Of a DNA stretch of 64,000 nucleotides, positions 31,531 to 43,954 are shown piece by piece. Within the stretch, counting starts at the first letter, position 1. Each line of letters starts with the position of its first letter. Source of the stretch: Saccopteryx bilineata. Lineage: Eukaryota; Chordata; Mammalia; Chiroptera; Emballonuridae. Where the stretch lies: contig NC_089493.1 of the NCBI RefSeq assembly GCF_036850765.1, positions 17,175,632 through 17,239,631 of the forward strand. Reading direction: 5' to 3'. The position numbers were made by a program, and so were the translations under genes. The notes below the pieces were generated by a model. The model was not told the DNA's origin. It was given only the letters and a program-made list of their open reading frames with translations, and made no database searches.

Positions 31531-33614
31531 CCAAGTCTCTATTTATTTGTTTCAATAAAGATATCACATTTGGATCTGCAACTGTGAATTACAACATGAC
31601 TTCATTATTTCTACAATAATCTTAGCCATTTTCTATGAATTGTTTAGTTCTTTTTACTGATCAATTTGCAAGGTAAATGAGAATGAGCTAATGATCAAGA
31701 CTCTTGCATCTATTGAAACATTTATAAAAGTACCAAATTACCAGATTGCTTTTCATTTACTGTCATGGGATGGGCATTTTTAGAGACTTCCACATGCCCT
31801 TCCTTACCATAAAAGACTATAGTTTAGGGATCCATTATGACTATCCTTTCAGTTACTTAGTATATCCATTTTTACCAGTCTGAATCTGGAAAACCAAACA
31901 AATCAAAAGTTGAACTTTCAGTCTTACTGGAGAGACTGAGATAGATTTATCTAAGCTTTAATTATTTCCTGATATCTATAAATCTCTATAACCAGTGAAC
32001 TAGAGTAGTACTTTTAAGTCCGGTGATTCATATAAGTTCAAAGCCACTATGTAATATCAACAAGAAAGTCTGAAACTTTACCTTTTCAAGATCACTTTCA
32101 CTCTGAAAATGGCCAATCACCACTTTGAAAAAGGCTTAGGTGAAGATTCATGGTTTATATCTCAAGCCACATTATTGGGTCTTTCTCAAAGGCGCCATGT
32201 CTTATCCTCAGGTAATCTAGATTTGTTCATTGGTTTCTGCCCTTTGCTAAGGGACATTATCTGAATGGCATTGGCTCAAATTTGGTTTCTTTCTATCAGG
32301 CTTAGAAAAGGCCTGCTCATATATAAATATATATGTCAAGCAGCTTCTTAGGAAGCAATGTATTTATCTAGTTCTTCAGGATTCTGTGACTAATGAATAA
32401 TCACAACAGATCCTTGTAGATATAAACATTCTGATTACAACTCTTTCCTAATGACTTATTGTGACAATTGTGCCCAGTTTGTCTCAAATGATAAATGTTA
32501 ACTCTGAACATTAGGTAGAAAGGTGCAACAATCTATAGAATTTCAACAAAAATCATGTCTCAGAAATAAATACCATGACTTCTTTCTCTTCATATTCTGT
32601 TCTCTTGCTGATGAGAATACAGAGCCAATCATACTCGCTATGGGTGAAGAAGTCTAGTCACTAAGAGACATTTAGTTAAAGGTCATTTGCCAACTTCCAC
32701 ACAAGACCTTCATCCCTGTTTAAATTTCAGACAACCTAGGCTGAGCTCATATTTTATCCTGTTTTCTGTCCCATTTGGCTTTCATGAGAAAAAAAAATTC
32801 AATTCTATTCTCAAGAAGAGCTTTTGATAGAGAAACAATAAGAGATTATGAATATTACAGGTAGAGAGAGGAAGTACAACTGATTAGAAATAAGAAATTG
32901 TCTTGTGGGAGGGAGAGAACTCTAAAGATCCAGCTACTCTACATTTTGCCATCAGTGGACTTGATCATATGTGCACATGAGTGCTGTCAACAATTCTTAT
33001 AATAGAGTGATTCATAAGACTTCTAAGATATTAAATATCTACCTCTCCTTCTCCTTTCTTAAAACAACACCAAAATCACCTTTAAGAACTTGAGTATAAT
33101 AATCTTCAATTTAAATATTATATATCAGATATGAAATTTAAAACAAATGGAATATTATATATATTATATACATTAAGCATGCCATAAACTTACTATACCT
33201 TAGCTTTCCTCCTCATTAACCCTCTCCCAGACTTTCATAATTACTAAAATTATACTTTCATCAATAAAAAAAATCTGGACATTAATGTGATATAACTTTT
33301 CCTGTTAACATTGTAGTCAAAATTAAATGTGAATGGTGTTATTTGATTATAAGGGTAAGTCTCACATAAGAATGATAGAGAGCACTTTTTAAGATTATAG
33401 AGATGACAGCTACCCATATAATATATCATTTACCACATAATAATGTATCATTTACCAAACATAATTTGAGATTGTCCTTTGTCATGTCACAACTCAAGAA
33501 AATTATGTGCTTTTTGAAATTAAAAGGCAACAATTCTAAACATGTAGAATAGGCTGATTTAATATTTTGCAGGCACATAACACCTTGTATTCCAAAGAGC
33601 TTTACGCTGTAATA
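31531..33614. other. Unique A+T-rich DNA
   Basis: No repeat or coding feature was recognised in this stretch. Confidence 0.5.
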
Positions 33615-33835
33615 ATTTGCATTTGATAGCACTTTTCTTGTGAGATTTTTCAAAGCCTATTACATTAATGTGAATTCAACTATGATGCATTCCCTTGAAG
33701 TAGGGATTTATTCTTTATATCCTTGTTTTACAGACAAGCACATTAGGTGTTTTGCTGAAGGGTACACAGCAACTTGTAAGTCAGTTAGAAAATTGATCTT
33801 ACAAATCCTAATTTCATATTCCTTGTTCCGGTACC
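33615..33835 (+). repeat. MIR SINE fossil
   Basis: The core-to-tail order is preserved: CCTTGTTTTACAGACAAGCAC, then GCTGAAGGGTACACAGCAAC, then CTTGTAAGTCAGTTAGAAAA. This matches the MIR segment 'cattttacagatgaggaaactgaggc ... ggtcacacagctagtaagtgg'. It is very diverged. Confidence 0.6.
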
Positions 33836-34205
33836 TTGACAAAATCATTTTCCAAATAGAGAAACATTATCTTCAGCTAAATAGCAAATTAAAGACATAC
33901 TGTCTCGTATAATCTTGTAAATATGCTTTAAAAGCCACCAGTACCCCCTGAGAGGTATACCATCTGGTTTTCATGGTGGCAAAAAGGAAACAGAACTGAG
34001 ATGGAAAGAGAGACTGTATCCAATTCAGCAGCCAGACGTAGAGTTCTGCATGGACTAGAGCATCTGGCTTGCAACCTCCAGATTCTTTTTCCAATAGAAG
34101 TTAAGTTCACCAGTAGCCTTGTTGAACACTAATAGGCTTAGTAAAGATAAAACATAGTATGAAACTCTTAAGCAATCTATGGTAAACAAGTTTAGTATTA
34201 AGTGC

Positions 34206-34690
34206 TTATAACCTGCAGTAACCCAGTTCCAAGATGGCTCCCAGTGAGCCTTGCTTCCTCACATCTATGCTCTTGCAACTGTCTATTCCACACTGAATTA
34301 AGGCTAGGTCATTAAAAGCATTGATGCTTCTACCTTGGGTTCCAGGATTACTCTTTTGGGGAAGCCAACCAACATGACATAAAAACACTTAAATATCCTT
34401 GTTGAGAGGCTCAGGTGGAGAGAAACTGAGACTTCTGTATCAACAACCGGCAACAACTTTCTAGACAGTGAGCACCTTGCAAATGGATTCTGTAGCCCCA
34501 ATCAAGCCTTCAGATGACTGCAGCCCAAGTCAATGTATCCCCAGGGCAAACTTCAGGCCAGAACTCCCCAACTGAGATGCTCTTAAAATCCTAACCAACA
34601 GAAACTATGAAAGATAATAAGTGATTTTTGTTGTTTTAGCCACTAAGTTTTGGGGGATTTGTTATATAGTACCATTTAACATACACAGTG
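34206..34690 (+). repeat. Ancient mammalian repeat with 'gataataa...ttgttttagccactaagttt' end
   Basis: The blocks CAAGCCTTCAGATGACTGCAG, GAAAGATAATAAGTG, TTGTTGTTTTAGCCACTAAG and GGATTTGTTATATAGTACC match a widespread mammalian fossil whose 3' end has this order. A related copy lies at 38030-38550. Whether it is an L1M or LTR family is not certain from memory. Confidence 0.55.
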
Positions 34691-34919
34691 AGATAATTGG
34701 TAGGTTTGAGAAAACTAAATCAGTAGTTAAATTGTTTCCATTTAATTCAAAGATTATTTAATGAACAGCTAGTTTCCATCAGGTACTATAGAAAGACACT
34801 GGTTGATAATGAATGACCAAGACTTAGGACAAAAAAAATGTTCATCTTAGAAAAAAAATATAAGGCAGATACTTTAACAATAACTATGCAAGCTTTCAAA
34901 GAGAAAAATATTGGTATTC

Positions 34920-35240
34920 AAATTGCTTGAAATCACTACTTTAAAATTTTCAATGGCTTTTTGTAGCATTTTTGAGTTATAATTAAACATTGTGCCATGT
35001 CTGGCCCCTCACTCAGTCTCACTTGATGCATCAGCAAAAATGTTGGCCTTCCGTGTCTTGAGAATGCCAAGCTTTCTGTTCCATGGAACTTTAGCAGATG
35101 CTGTTCCTTCAACTTTGTCCAAATCTCTTCTCCCAGGCCCAGGTCCAACCTCAATGAAGTCTCTCACATGATTTACATCTTCGGGTAGCAGCTGAAATGC
35201 CTCCTTTGTTAAGTAGCTTTTTGCAGTACTTTAGTTACCC
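34920..35240 (+). repeat. L2-like ancient LINE fossil
   Basis: TTTTCAATGGCTTTTTGTAG ... TTGGCCTTCCGTGTCTTGAG ... GCCAAGCTTTCTGTTC ... TGCTGTTCCTTCAAC resembles the fossil LINE stretch 'ccttcaatggcttcccatt ... ctggccttctttctg ... cgccaagct ... tgctgttccctctgcc'. It is heavily eroded. Confidence 0.45.
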
Positions 35241-35463
35241 CTTTACCCCTTCACCACACACACACAGATACAGAGAAACACACATTTCACATTACAAAAC
35301 CCTTATTTTTCCCCTCAAATCACACATCCAATTTGTTAGATAGGACCTATGTTTGATTCTTTATTCAGTAACTTTGTATACCCATTAGTTAGCACAGCGT
35401 CTTCACCTATTTGGTGCTTCATAAATATCTGTGAATGAAGAATTAAAAAAATGTAAATGTGTA

Positions 35464-35752
35464 GCCTGACCAGGTGGTGGCACAGTGAATAGAACATTGA
35501 ACTGGGACACACAGGACCCAGGTTCAAAACACCAAGGTCGCCAGCTTGAGCCCAAGGTTGCTGGCTTGAGCAAGGGATCACTCGCTCTGCTGTAGCCTCC
35601 CGCCTGCCGTCAAGGCACATATGAGAAAGCAATCAATGAATAACTAAGGACCACAACGAAGAATTGGTGCTTCTCATCTCTCTCCCTTCCTGTCTGTCTG
35701 TCCCTATTTGTCCTCTCTCTCTATCTCTTTCTCTGTCTCTGTCAAAAAAAAT
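35464..35752 (+). mobile_element. GCCTGACCAGG-type bat SINE
   Basis: Head GCCTGACCAGGTGGTGGCAC, degenerate B box AGGTTCAAAAC, body CCAAGGTTGCTGGCTTGAGC and GTCAAGGCACATATGAGAAA, pyrimidine-rich 3' part and A-tail. It is bounded by a 10-bp duplication TAAATGTGTA (35454-35463 and 35753-35762). Confidence 0.92.
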
Positions 35753-36145
35753 TAAATGTGTAATCAAATTACTAAGAACTCTGAAAAACCTGTCAGACAA
35801 AGGTTAGCATTTGTACTATAAATTATTCCAGGGAAGCACTACAGATGAGAAGGGCAGAGAAGGAACAGTATTGGTTTTCCAGCCTGTTGTGATTGTTTTT
35901 GTAAGCAATCTTCATTCATCTCATAGAAAACACAGAAATGTGTGTTAGTGTATAGCACAGTATTGCCCGGTAGAAATTATAGAAAGGAAAGGTAATGCTA
36001 CCACAGCAAAATCAAGACATTATAAATCCAATTATTGCAACTAATTAGAAATTTAAAAATGAAATGAGGAAGAAGCACTCTATCACTGGTGGTTCTCAGG
36101 AGAAGTCAGAGAAGGAGAAGGTAAGATGTATAAGAATGATCTGCA

Positions 36146-36483
36146 GCCTGACCAGGCAGTGGCGCAGTGGATAGAGCTTTGGACTGGGATGCGGAGGACC
36201 CAGGTTTGAGACCCTGAGGGCACCAGCTTGAGCGTGGGCTCATCTGGTTTGAGGAAAAAGCACACCAGCTTGGACCCAAGGTTGCTGGATCGAGCAAGGG
36301 GTTACTCAAGGTCTGCTGTAGACCCACCGTCAGGGCACATGTGAGAAAGCAATCAATGAACAACTAAGGTGTCACAACAAAAAACTAATAATTGATGCTT
36401 CTCATCACTCTCTGTTCCTATCTGTCTGTCCCTATCTCTCTCTCTCTCTGACTCTCTCTCTCTGTCTCTGTAAAAAAAAAAAG
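36146..36483 (+). mobile_element. GCCTGACCAGG-type bat SINE
   Basis: A second copy of the same family 0.7 kb downstream. It is complete (head GCCTGACCAGGCAGTGGCGC, B box AGGTTTGAGACC, body GGACCCAAGGTTGCTGGATC) with a (CT)n-rich 3' end and A-tail. It is flanked by TGATCTGCA at 36137-36145 and 36484-36492. Confidence 0.93.
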
Positions 36484-36510
36484 TGATCTGCAGTATTTAT
36501 TTCTTTAAGT

Positions 36511-36683
36511 CATTTTTAAAAATTATTTATTGATTTTATAGAGAGAAAGAGGGAGAGAGATTGATTTGTTGTTCCACTTACTTATGCATTCATTGGTAGA
36601 TTCCTGCATGAGCCCTAACTGGGGATCGAACCCACAACCTTGGTGTATTAGATAGGCACTCTAACTAAGCTACCCAGCCAAGG
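36511..36683 (-). mobile_element. Older VES-type SINE
   Basis: Reverse orientation. The tail ATTATTTATTGATTTTATAGAG with GAGAGAGA is at the left, and the head with B box GGGGATCGAACCC and GCTACCCAGCCAAGG is at the right. This is the short ancestral VES layout shared across bats. Confidence 0.8.
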
Positions 36684-36842
36684 AAATTATCTGCAATATT
36701 TAGTTTACATTCTTCTTGCCCCAACCTGATATGTTTTCAATATTTGGGACAATTGTGCAAAGTCTACAAAAATTGATTGAAATACTATTGAGAATGACAG
36801 GACACAAGTGACTCTAAGCAAAACACTTAAGAATGGACTATA

Positions 36843-37214
36843 GGGCTTTGGCTGGTTGGCTCAATGGTAGAGCGTTGGCCTGGCGTGCGGGAGTCCTGGG
36901 TTCGATTCCTGGCCAGGGCACGCAGGAGAAGCGCCCATCTGCTTCTCCACCCCTCCTCCTCTCCTTCCTCTCTGTCTCTCTCTTCCCCTCCCGCAGCCAA
37001 GACTCCACTGGAGCAGGGTTGGCTCGGGCACTGAGGATGGCTCTGTGGCCTGTGCCTCAGGCGCTAGAATGGCTCTGATTGAGGCAGAGCGATGCCCCAA
37101 GATGGGCAGAGCATCGCCCCCTGGTGGGCATACTGGGTGGATCCTGGTTGGGCGCATGCGGGAGTCTGTCTGCCTCCCAGATTCCAGCTTCGGAAAAATA
37201 CAAAAAAAAAAAAA
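36843..37214 (+). mobile_element. Long bat SINE, full length
   Basis: Head GGGCTTTGGCTGGTTGGCTC, intact-looking B box GGTTCGATTCC, complete body and A-tail. It is flanked by a perfect 14-bp duplication AAGAATGGACTATA (36829-36842 and 37215-37228). Confidence 0.95.
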
Positions 37215-37228
37215 AAGAATGGACTATA

Positions 37229-38029
37229 AATATAAAATGATGTTCACTTAAAGAACAGTCTACAATATAAAATTATACTGAATTGACTCTCAAATACTTA
37301 ATGAAGACAGAATCACAGGTGCCAAGAGTTTGAGTTAGCGGAATCTTTTTCACATTTATTTTGGTCTAAAATAAAAGCAATTCTTTTTTTTTTTTTTTTT
37401 TTCAAAATGTCACAAAAAGTTTCGGCTTCTCCCTCTGCAGGAAAAACTGACACACTCAATGAAGAATGAATGGTAGAGGTGTTTATGTTCTTATGTTCTT
37501 TCTAGTATGTTTGGGTTTTTGTTGTTGTTACTGTTTCAATCACTCTCTTGAGGAAACTTTCCTATCTTTTCACTGTCCTCATATCAGAATTTCTAAAGAT
37601 ATTCTCATCTCTTAGCTTTTACTCATTCTTCCTCCATCTAGCCTGTGAATGCCTCAGCCATTTCTCTGGCTACACTCCAGCCCAGAGAAATCAAAGTCCT
37701 TCTCTCATGTGAAATTTCTCAGCATGTCCCACAGTGACCTCTCTCCTCTAAATTTATAGAATCTATTCTCTCCATAAAATGACATCATATAAAATTATGC
37801 AATGTCTTGTGCCAGTTCCTTCATAATCTCATATCATTTTATCACATTTGTTAACTTTCATTGTAACTTGATATCATTTCTCTTTACCAAGCTATGCAAT
37901 CTCTTTGAATTTGTCTACCAAAAGACTTATCAACTTGCTCTGTACATAATAGAGTATTATTATTAGATAACGCAGATTGTATTTCCCAAGGACTACACCA
38001 GCATATATCTCATCCTTATGCACTTTACA
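37229..38029. other. Unique DNA with one poly-T run
   Basis: No gene was recognised. A T20-scale run at 37385-37402 has no SINE body attached. Confidence 0.5.
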
Positions 38030-38550
38030 GCATGATGTTAATGCTACTCTTCCAAACTGTGATGGTGTTTATGTTTTCTCTCCTTGACCCTGGGTGGACC
38101 TTTGTAACTTTCTCAACTACCAGACTGTGGAAGAAGTGGTATTGACTGACTCCACACTAAGCCACAAGGTAATATATTTCCCACCTGTTTTTTTTTTCTC
38201 TCCCTGTCAGGCCATGTGTCTTAAGAGCCCAGAGCTACAGTGAAGCCATCATGTTGAGGAACCTTGAGGATAGAACACATAGAATGGATGGAGACAGATG
38301 CAACTGTCACAGCCCCCAGTTGTTTGAGTCTTCCCAGCCCCGGTACTAGATGGATGAGCACAGAAGCATTTTAGAGATGATTCCAGCCCCATTCACAGTT
38401 TGACTAAAACAGTGAACAAACCCCAAGTAAACATTGCCCAGCTGAGCCCAGTAGATCTCTCAAATGTGCAGGACAATCACAATAGGTTATTGCTATGATC
38501 TTATACCACTAAGTTTGAGTGAATTGTTATACAGAGAGAAAACTAAAACA
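38030..38550 (+). repeat. Ancient mammalian repeat, related to 34206-34690
   Basis: The blocks CAGGCCATGTGTCTTAAG, GTTTGAGTCTTCCCAGCCCC, AACATTGCCCAGCTGAGCCC and CCACTAAGTTTGAGTGAATTG appear in the order of the same fossil family. Its 3' end is better preserved than its start. Confidence 0.55.
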
Positions 38551-39438
38551 AACAATAAATTTATATTGTAACTTTTGTATCTATAAGGATTAACAAAAAA
38601 TGCAATTAATATAACATTTTCAACATTTTGCATAGTATGTTTTATTATTTATTAATTTTATTCTTAATAATCCTTTGTTTTTTACTATATTTCCTAGACA
38701 TATTCTCACTTATTTCTCTTTGTTTCCCTATAGTATTGTAGAAGATAGGCTCAATAAGAATAGGGATTTCCCTGTTACATTCATTGTTCCATTTCCAGTA
38801 GATAGAATAATAACCGTCCTTGGCTTATGTGCCAAGGAGGACCTGGATATAATTCTAGTTGTTATTGGACATAAACAGAGTATTGGCATAGGTATCACAT
38901 ACGTATTCCTCTAGATTTTGTATGTGGTGATTGAACTGAAGAATAATTGTGGGTGATATCTGCATTTTGTATCAATGCCCACATTTTCAAATTCATGTAT
39001 TATGCAATTTGCTAATTTATTCTTATTTTTTTACCCTTGGATCAGACTGTAAGTTCCATTAATTTTTATTCCCATTATAAATCTAAGATATTATTCATTA
39101 GTTTTCATAAACAAGACACCCTTTTTAGTAAGTTTTGGTTCTAAATGTTACTTGTTCTCAAGCTCTGGGAAGTCTCTCTCCTCTCTTTTCAATCCTATTG
39201 AAGTCTTACAGGCCTTAAAATTTTTTTCTTTCCTGGACCTCTCTAGGGCTTTCCAAAATTATTGAATTAATACAGCACAAAAATCAAATATCATTTGTTC
39301 CTTTTTGGTCATTAATAAAGATGTAGGACAAGACAACTACCTAGCTTTTGTCATAGTTGTTGACTTAACCACCATCAGCCAGTCATCATACTAGTTAATA
39401 GAAATCACAGCAAATCCATCCTGGGAAAGATGTTCTTT
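38551..39438. other. Unique A+T-rich DNA
   Basis: No supportable feature was seen in this stretch. Confidence 0.5.
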
Positions 39439-39453
39439 AAGAATAACTAATTT

Positions 39454-39843
39454 GCCCTGGCCGGTTGGCTCAGCGGTAGAGCGTCGGCCTAGCGTGCGGA
39501 GGACCCGGGTTCGATTCCCAGCCAGGGCACACAGGAGAAGCGCCCATTTGCTTCTCCACCCCTCCGCCGCGCCTTCCTCTCTGTCTCTCTCTTCCCCTCC
39601 CACAGCCAAGGCTCCCTTGGAGCAAAGATGGCCCGGGCGCTGGGGATGGCTCCTTGGCCTCTGCCTCAGGTGCTAGAGTGGCTCTGGTCGCAACATGGCG
39701 ACGCCCAGGATGGGCAGAGCATCGCCCCCTGGTGGGCAGAGCGTCGCCCCATGGTGGGCGTGCCGGGTGGATCCCGGTCGGGCGCATGTGGGAGTCTGTG
39801 TGACTGTCTCTCCCTGTTTCCAGCTTCAGGAAAAAAAAAAAAA
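39454..39843 (+). mobile_element. Young full-length long bat SINE with intact Pol III promoter boxes
   Basis: One of the least diverged copies here. A box TGGCTCAGCGG is at 39466-39476 and B box GGTTCGATTCC at 39508-39518, both matching the tRNA promoter consensus, so it could recruit TFIIIC. It has the full body and a CAGCTTCAGGAAAA tail. Flanks are AAGAATAACTAATTT on the left and AAGAATAATTT on the right, a duplication that differs by a 4-bp gap. An extra AGAGCGTCGCCCCATGGTGGGC block is a short internal duplication. Confidence 0.95.
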
Positions 39844-39855
39844 GAATAATTTCAT

Positions 39856-40905
39856 CCTGTCATTCCTGATGCATGTTTTTTTTTGTGTGTGTGTGTGTGC
39901 AACACGGTTACCTCCGAAGCTCAGAATGTTTTCCTAAAAAGAAAAACTCAAAAAAATATAAAATAGAATAAAGCATTGCTGCACCTGCTTCCTAATAGCA
40001 TTATTTTTTATGAAATAAAGAAATCTGATCTGAATGGAGTTAGGTAATTCTCTCTTTGACATATGGTTTCTTAAGGAAAAAGAAAAAGATCAAGAAATAA
40101 ACTAGCTAGCTGAGTTGACATGGATAAAATCAATTTTGTGGCAAGTTTGGGGTAGCATGAACTTAACTCTTTGTATACTTTCTTTGTTAGTATTGTTCCT
40201 CTTCATTCCATAGGAAAGGTGTTTATGCAAACTCTTCCTAAATGAGGACCTGGTTTATAACTCTTGTAAATCTACAGTGATCCAGACACAGCACAAATCA
40301 GAGCTCCTTCCTTTCATTCTGATTGCATTGCTTGCTGCGATCACATTACCATACATTTGGAACATGGAGATACTTTTAAAGCAGTGACTCTCACCTCCAA
40401 GACATTTTAGATTATGTAAAAAAAAAAATCAGCAGATTCTGAAAGCAAAATGGCACTTAATAAGGGGTTAGGGACATTGTCTGCATCGAAAATTATATTT
40501 AAAGAATGACTTTGCCAAGCTTCAGTACAATAATAAGTATAATCATTTCTTACACCCGAGGTTCTGAATGATCTTCAAATGTCCTTTGGCATTTTGTCAT
40601 TAACTTCATTAGGTAGGATACCCCAGTCCCACATCCTATACATGAAAGAGTTAACAATTATTTCCTTGTTATTCAATTAATTTTATAATTGTATATCTTT
40701 AAAATAGAAGAGGTAAATATATCAGTTTTTAAGAAGAACAAAGCATTTTGTTAAATCTAGTGAGAGTAATAAGTTAAGCAGTCAAATATTTCATTGGCAT
40801 TTAACAAAGCATTTGGGGCCCCATTCCTTATTCCTCCCATCACCATAATCTAGACCAACATGATTCAAATGAGTCTTAACTCAAGAATAAAAAAATTATC
40901 AAGAA
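39856..40905. other. Unique DNA with a (GT)n run
   Basis: A short (GT)n run lies at 39883-39898. Otherwise no feature was recognised. Confidence 0.5.
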
Positions 40906-41053
40906 GCTTTGGCTGGGTGGCTCAGTGGATAAAGTGTCATCCCTCAACACTGCAGTCTCAGATTCAATTCCCAGTCAGGGCACATATGCAAAGCAACAAA
41001 TGAGTGCACAACTAAACGGAACATCTAAGTGGAAGAGCAAGTTGATGCTCCTG

Positions 41054-41099
<46 letters not shown>

Positions 41100-41140
41100 A
41101 TCTATCTCTCATCAATGAAAAAACTAAAAATAAAAAAAAA
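40906..41140 (+). mobile_element. VES-like SINE carrying a (CTAT)n microsatellite
   Basis: Head GCTTTGGCTGGGTGGCTCAG, B box AGATTCAATTCCC, body GTCAGGGCACATATGCAAAG, then a (CTAT)n array at 41054-41107 in place of the usual pyrimidine-rich part, then the A-tail. The microsatellite grew from the SINE's own tract. Confidence 0.85.
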
Positions 41141-41290
41141 CAAAGATGACCAAGAGAAAAGAAATAAGGTCATTGGAATGAAGGTGTCGAATCAAGAATG
41201 TCCACTCAGCCTCTTGGCTCTCCTTCTCTACCTCCTAGCCTAGATCTCCCCACACCCCAATATCACAGGGTTTAGTTCTAAGCCATTCTT

Positions 41291-41670
41291 TTTTTTTTTT
41301 TTTTTTTTGTATTTTTCTGAAGCTGGAAATGGAGAGGCAGTCAGACAGACTCCCGCATGCACCCGACCGGGATCCACCCGTCACGCCCACCAGGGGGCGA
41401 TGCTCTGCCCATCCGGGGCATTGCTCTGTCACAACCAGAGCCACTCTAGCTCCTGGGGCAGAGGCCAAGGAGCCATCCCCAGCGCCCAGGCCATCTTTTG
41501 CTCCAATGGAGCCTCGGCTGTGGGAGGGGAAGAGAGAGACAGAGAGGAAGGAGAGGGGGAGGGGTGGAGAAGCAGATGGGCGCTTCTCCTGTGTGCCATG
41601 GCTGGGAATCGAACCCGGGACTTCCGCACGCCAGGCCGACGCTCTAGCACTGAGCCAACCGGCCAGGGCC
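41291..41670 (-). mobile_element. Young full-length long bat SINE
   Basis: Minus-strand copy near consensus with T-run, GTATTTTTCTGAAGCTGG, full body and head GAGCCAACCGGCCAGGGC. It is flanked by a perfect 14-bp duplication TCTAAGCCATTCTT (41277-41290 and 41671-41684). Confidence 0.96.
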
Positions 41671-41954
41671 TCTAAGCCATTCTTGAGAGGAGAGCACACA
41701 TTCTCATTAATCCAAAGAATTTGATAAAGGAAGAAATTTTTTTCCCAAATCACTCAATCCCACGTGATCTCATGTCCAGTTAAGTTTTTACACAGGAATC
41801 ACCAGACTGACTGAATGTAGTCCTCCCGTGGCTAATCCTTCTGGTTGCCTCACCCATGCCCCCTTATGGGTATACAAAAATGCCCATACTAATACACAGT
41901 TCTGTTCCACATAGGTTCAACTTATAGTGTCTTTTATAGTATCTTTTCTTATTT

Positions 41955-42275
41955 AGAAATTAAATTTAATGAAGTGACATTGTGCAATAAAAGTGCATAG
42001 TTTTCATGTAAACATTTCTATAGCGTTTGAACTGTTTGCGTTGTGTGCCCATCACCCAATGTCAAATCATTTTCATCACTGTATATTTGTCCCTCTTTGC
42101 CCCCTTCCTGCATACCACATTCCCCCTGCTACCCACTTCACTTTTATCTATTTCCATGAGTCTCAGTTTAATATCCCACCTAGATGTGAATTACTGTAGT
42201 TCTTAACTTTTTCTGATTTACTTATTTCACTTAGTATAATGTGCTCAAGGTCCACTAATGAATGTTAGAAATCTA
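41955..42275 (-). mobile_element. Older L1 3'UTR/ORF2 end fragment, minus strand
   Basis: Reverse-strand L1 3' end: AAGTGACATTGTGCAATAAA, GTGTGCCCATCACCCAATGTC, TTTCACTTAGTATAATGTGC. It is more diverged than the young copies and no duplication is visible. Confidence 0.65.
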
Positions 42276-42370
42276 AATATTTGTCAGTAACAAAATTATC
42301 ACCGCATTTTTGTGTTTAATATGAAAGCATTTAAAAATAAAATATTGTTTTTTATAACTCTTGATTTAGC

Positions 42371-42560
42371 ATTTTTAATTGAATGTTTTTAGAGAGAGAG
42401 ACAGAGGAAGAGAAAGAGAAAAAGAGAGAGACAGAGAGAAGTATTTGTTGCTCCACCCACCTGTACACTCACTGGATGTTTGGCACATGTTCTCTGTCTG
42501 ATCAAACAATCTTGTCATTTCAGGATGATGCTCCAACTGACTAAACTTACTGGCCAGGGC
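42371..42560 (-). mobile_element. Older VES-type SINE
   Basis: Reverse orientation: a TTTTTAATTGAATGTTTTTAG and GAGAGAGAGACAGAGG tail, a strongly eroded head, and ACTTACTGGCCAGGGC at the right end. Confidence 0.7.
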
Positions 42561-43954
42561 TCTGATTTGGCTTTTTAACTTTTTATTTTATTTTATACCT
42601 TGAGCCTCAGAAATTAAAAGGGGGGAGGGCTTGTACTTCAACCTCTGAGAAATCCAGCCAGGGCAACTCTATCATTTTAGTCAGAATGTTATGTTGTACT
42701 ATTTGTTCAAATATAAGTGACCTACCACTGGCCAATGATTGGTGGGCAGGCAGTCATAATGCCAGGTTCATTTTTGTATTGCTGGAAATCAGAGTCTCTG
42801 AGACAGAGTAAAACTGCAATATGGGTTTGAAATAGAATGAATTATTGACTTAATATGTGAATGGAGAAAAGAGGTAAAGAAGGAACAATTGCCTCAAACG
42901 TCAGTTATGCTAAATTAGATACAGGTGATATAAAGATGAACAAGACAAAAGTCTTTCCCTTAAGGACTCTTCCTTTTCTATGCAGAAGGAGGTCAGAAAA
43001 CAAACACATATAAGTCAATGTGAGGACTTTAATTGGGTCAATACAGGGTCTAAGCACAGACGGTGTAAAATTCTCTGAAAAGAGCAAGGTCTTCCATGTT
43101 TAGGTGATCAATAGCTGCATAAATGGATGAATAATTTAATGTATGAAAGTCAAGCTGATGATTTTCAATTTAAGCTTTTCACTTCTCATATGCATGGTGA
43201 AAATTTCTATAAAGAATAGTTAAGAATAATTTATATAATAATAAAAATTAAGAAACATGTTAAGATGATATGCACCTGACCATGAGCCAAATATAAGCCA
43301 TCTCTCATACTAAAATTTAAGAGTCTTTTAATTAAGAAGAGTCAATCAGCTGGGAAGACTAAAGACTTTTAAGATGTTCTAAGACTTAAAAGAGTGATTA
43401 AATTTAAATACATGAAAAAGAAGACTTCAAAACATCATTGATAGGGGGAAAAGCAATACAAAAACAGCAGCCATGAAATTTTTCCTAGCTTAATCAGTTT
43501 GCCCACACAGGGACAATTATCTCAATCTGACTCACTATCCCAGCCAGCCTGAAAATATATTCCCTTTGTCAGCAAAGCTAAAAATGGACCTATTCCCCCT
43601 TTAGACATACAATGCTAAGGAAGACTTCAGGCTTGGGGTGTATTTTTACTAGGAATGATCTGGACTCCTCACATGTCTAAATGAGAATAAGAAATGTTTA
43701 AGATCTGATTTCATTGTACATCGATTCACGTTCAGTCCTGAAGCAAGGAAGACAGTTCTCTTCTGGGCCACATATATAAGCATCCAAACCTTTAGAAAGA
43801 ATGCTATTTGGGAACAATGTAATTCTATGGTAAGAGCTTGCATGTTTTCTGCATTAGTTATAGCTAGACCTAGTATCTTGTCAAAAGCAGTTTTTCCTGT
43901 GGCTACCAGTACTTTTAACCAACTGACTATAAATCCGAGGTTACCATGACTAGC
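42561..43954. other. Unique DNA
   Basis: No repeat, RNA or coding feature was recognised in this 1.4-kb stretch. Confidence 0.5.

Noticed and set aside
39454..39530. tRNA-like sequence with good A and B boxes
   Set aside because: It is the tRNA-derived head of a SINE followed by the SINE body and A-tail, not a tRNA gene.
41054..41107. Regular short repeats that could suggest an array
   Set aside because: Simple (CTAT)n microsatellite within a SINE; there are no spacers, so not a CRISPR-like array, and the genome is mammalian.
41235..41753. 172-codon and overlapping 122- and 131-codon frames
   Set aside because: All are conceptual translations of the long SINE, which has few stops in its G+C-rich body; identical-looking frames recur at every copy (for example 39470-39787 and 49158-49641).
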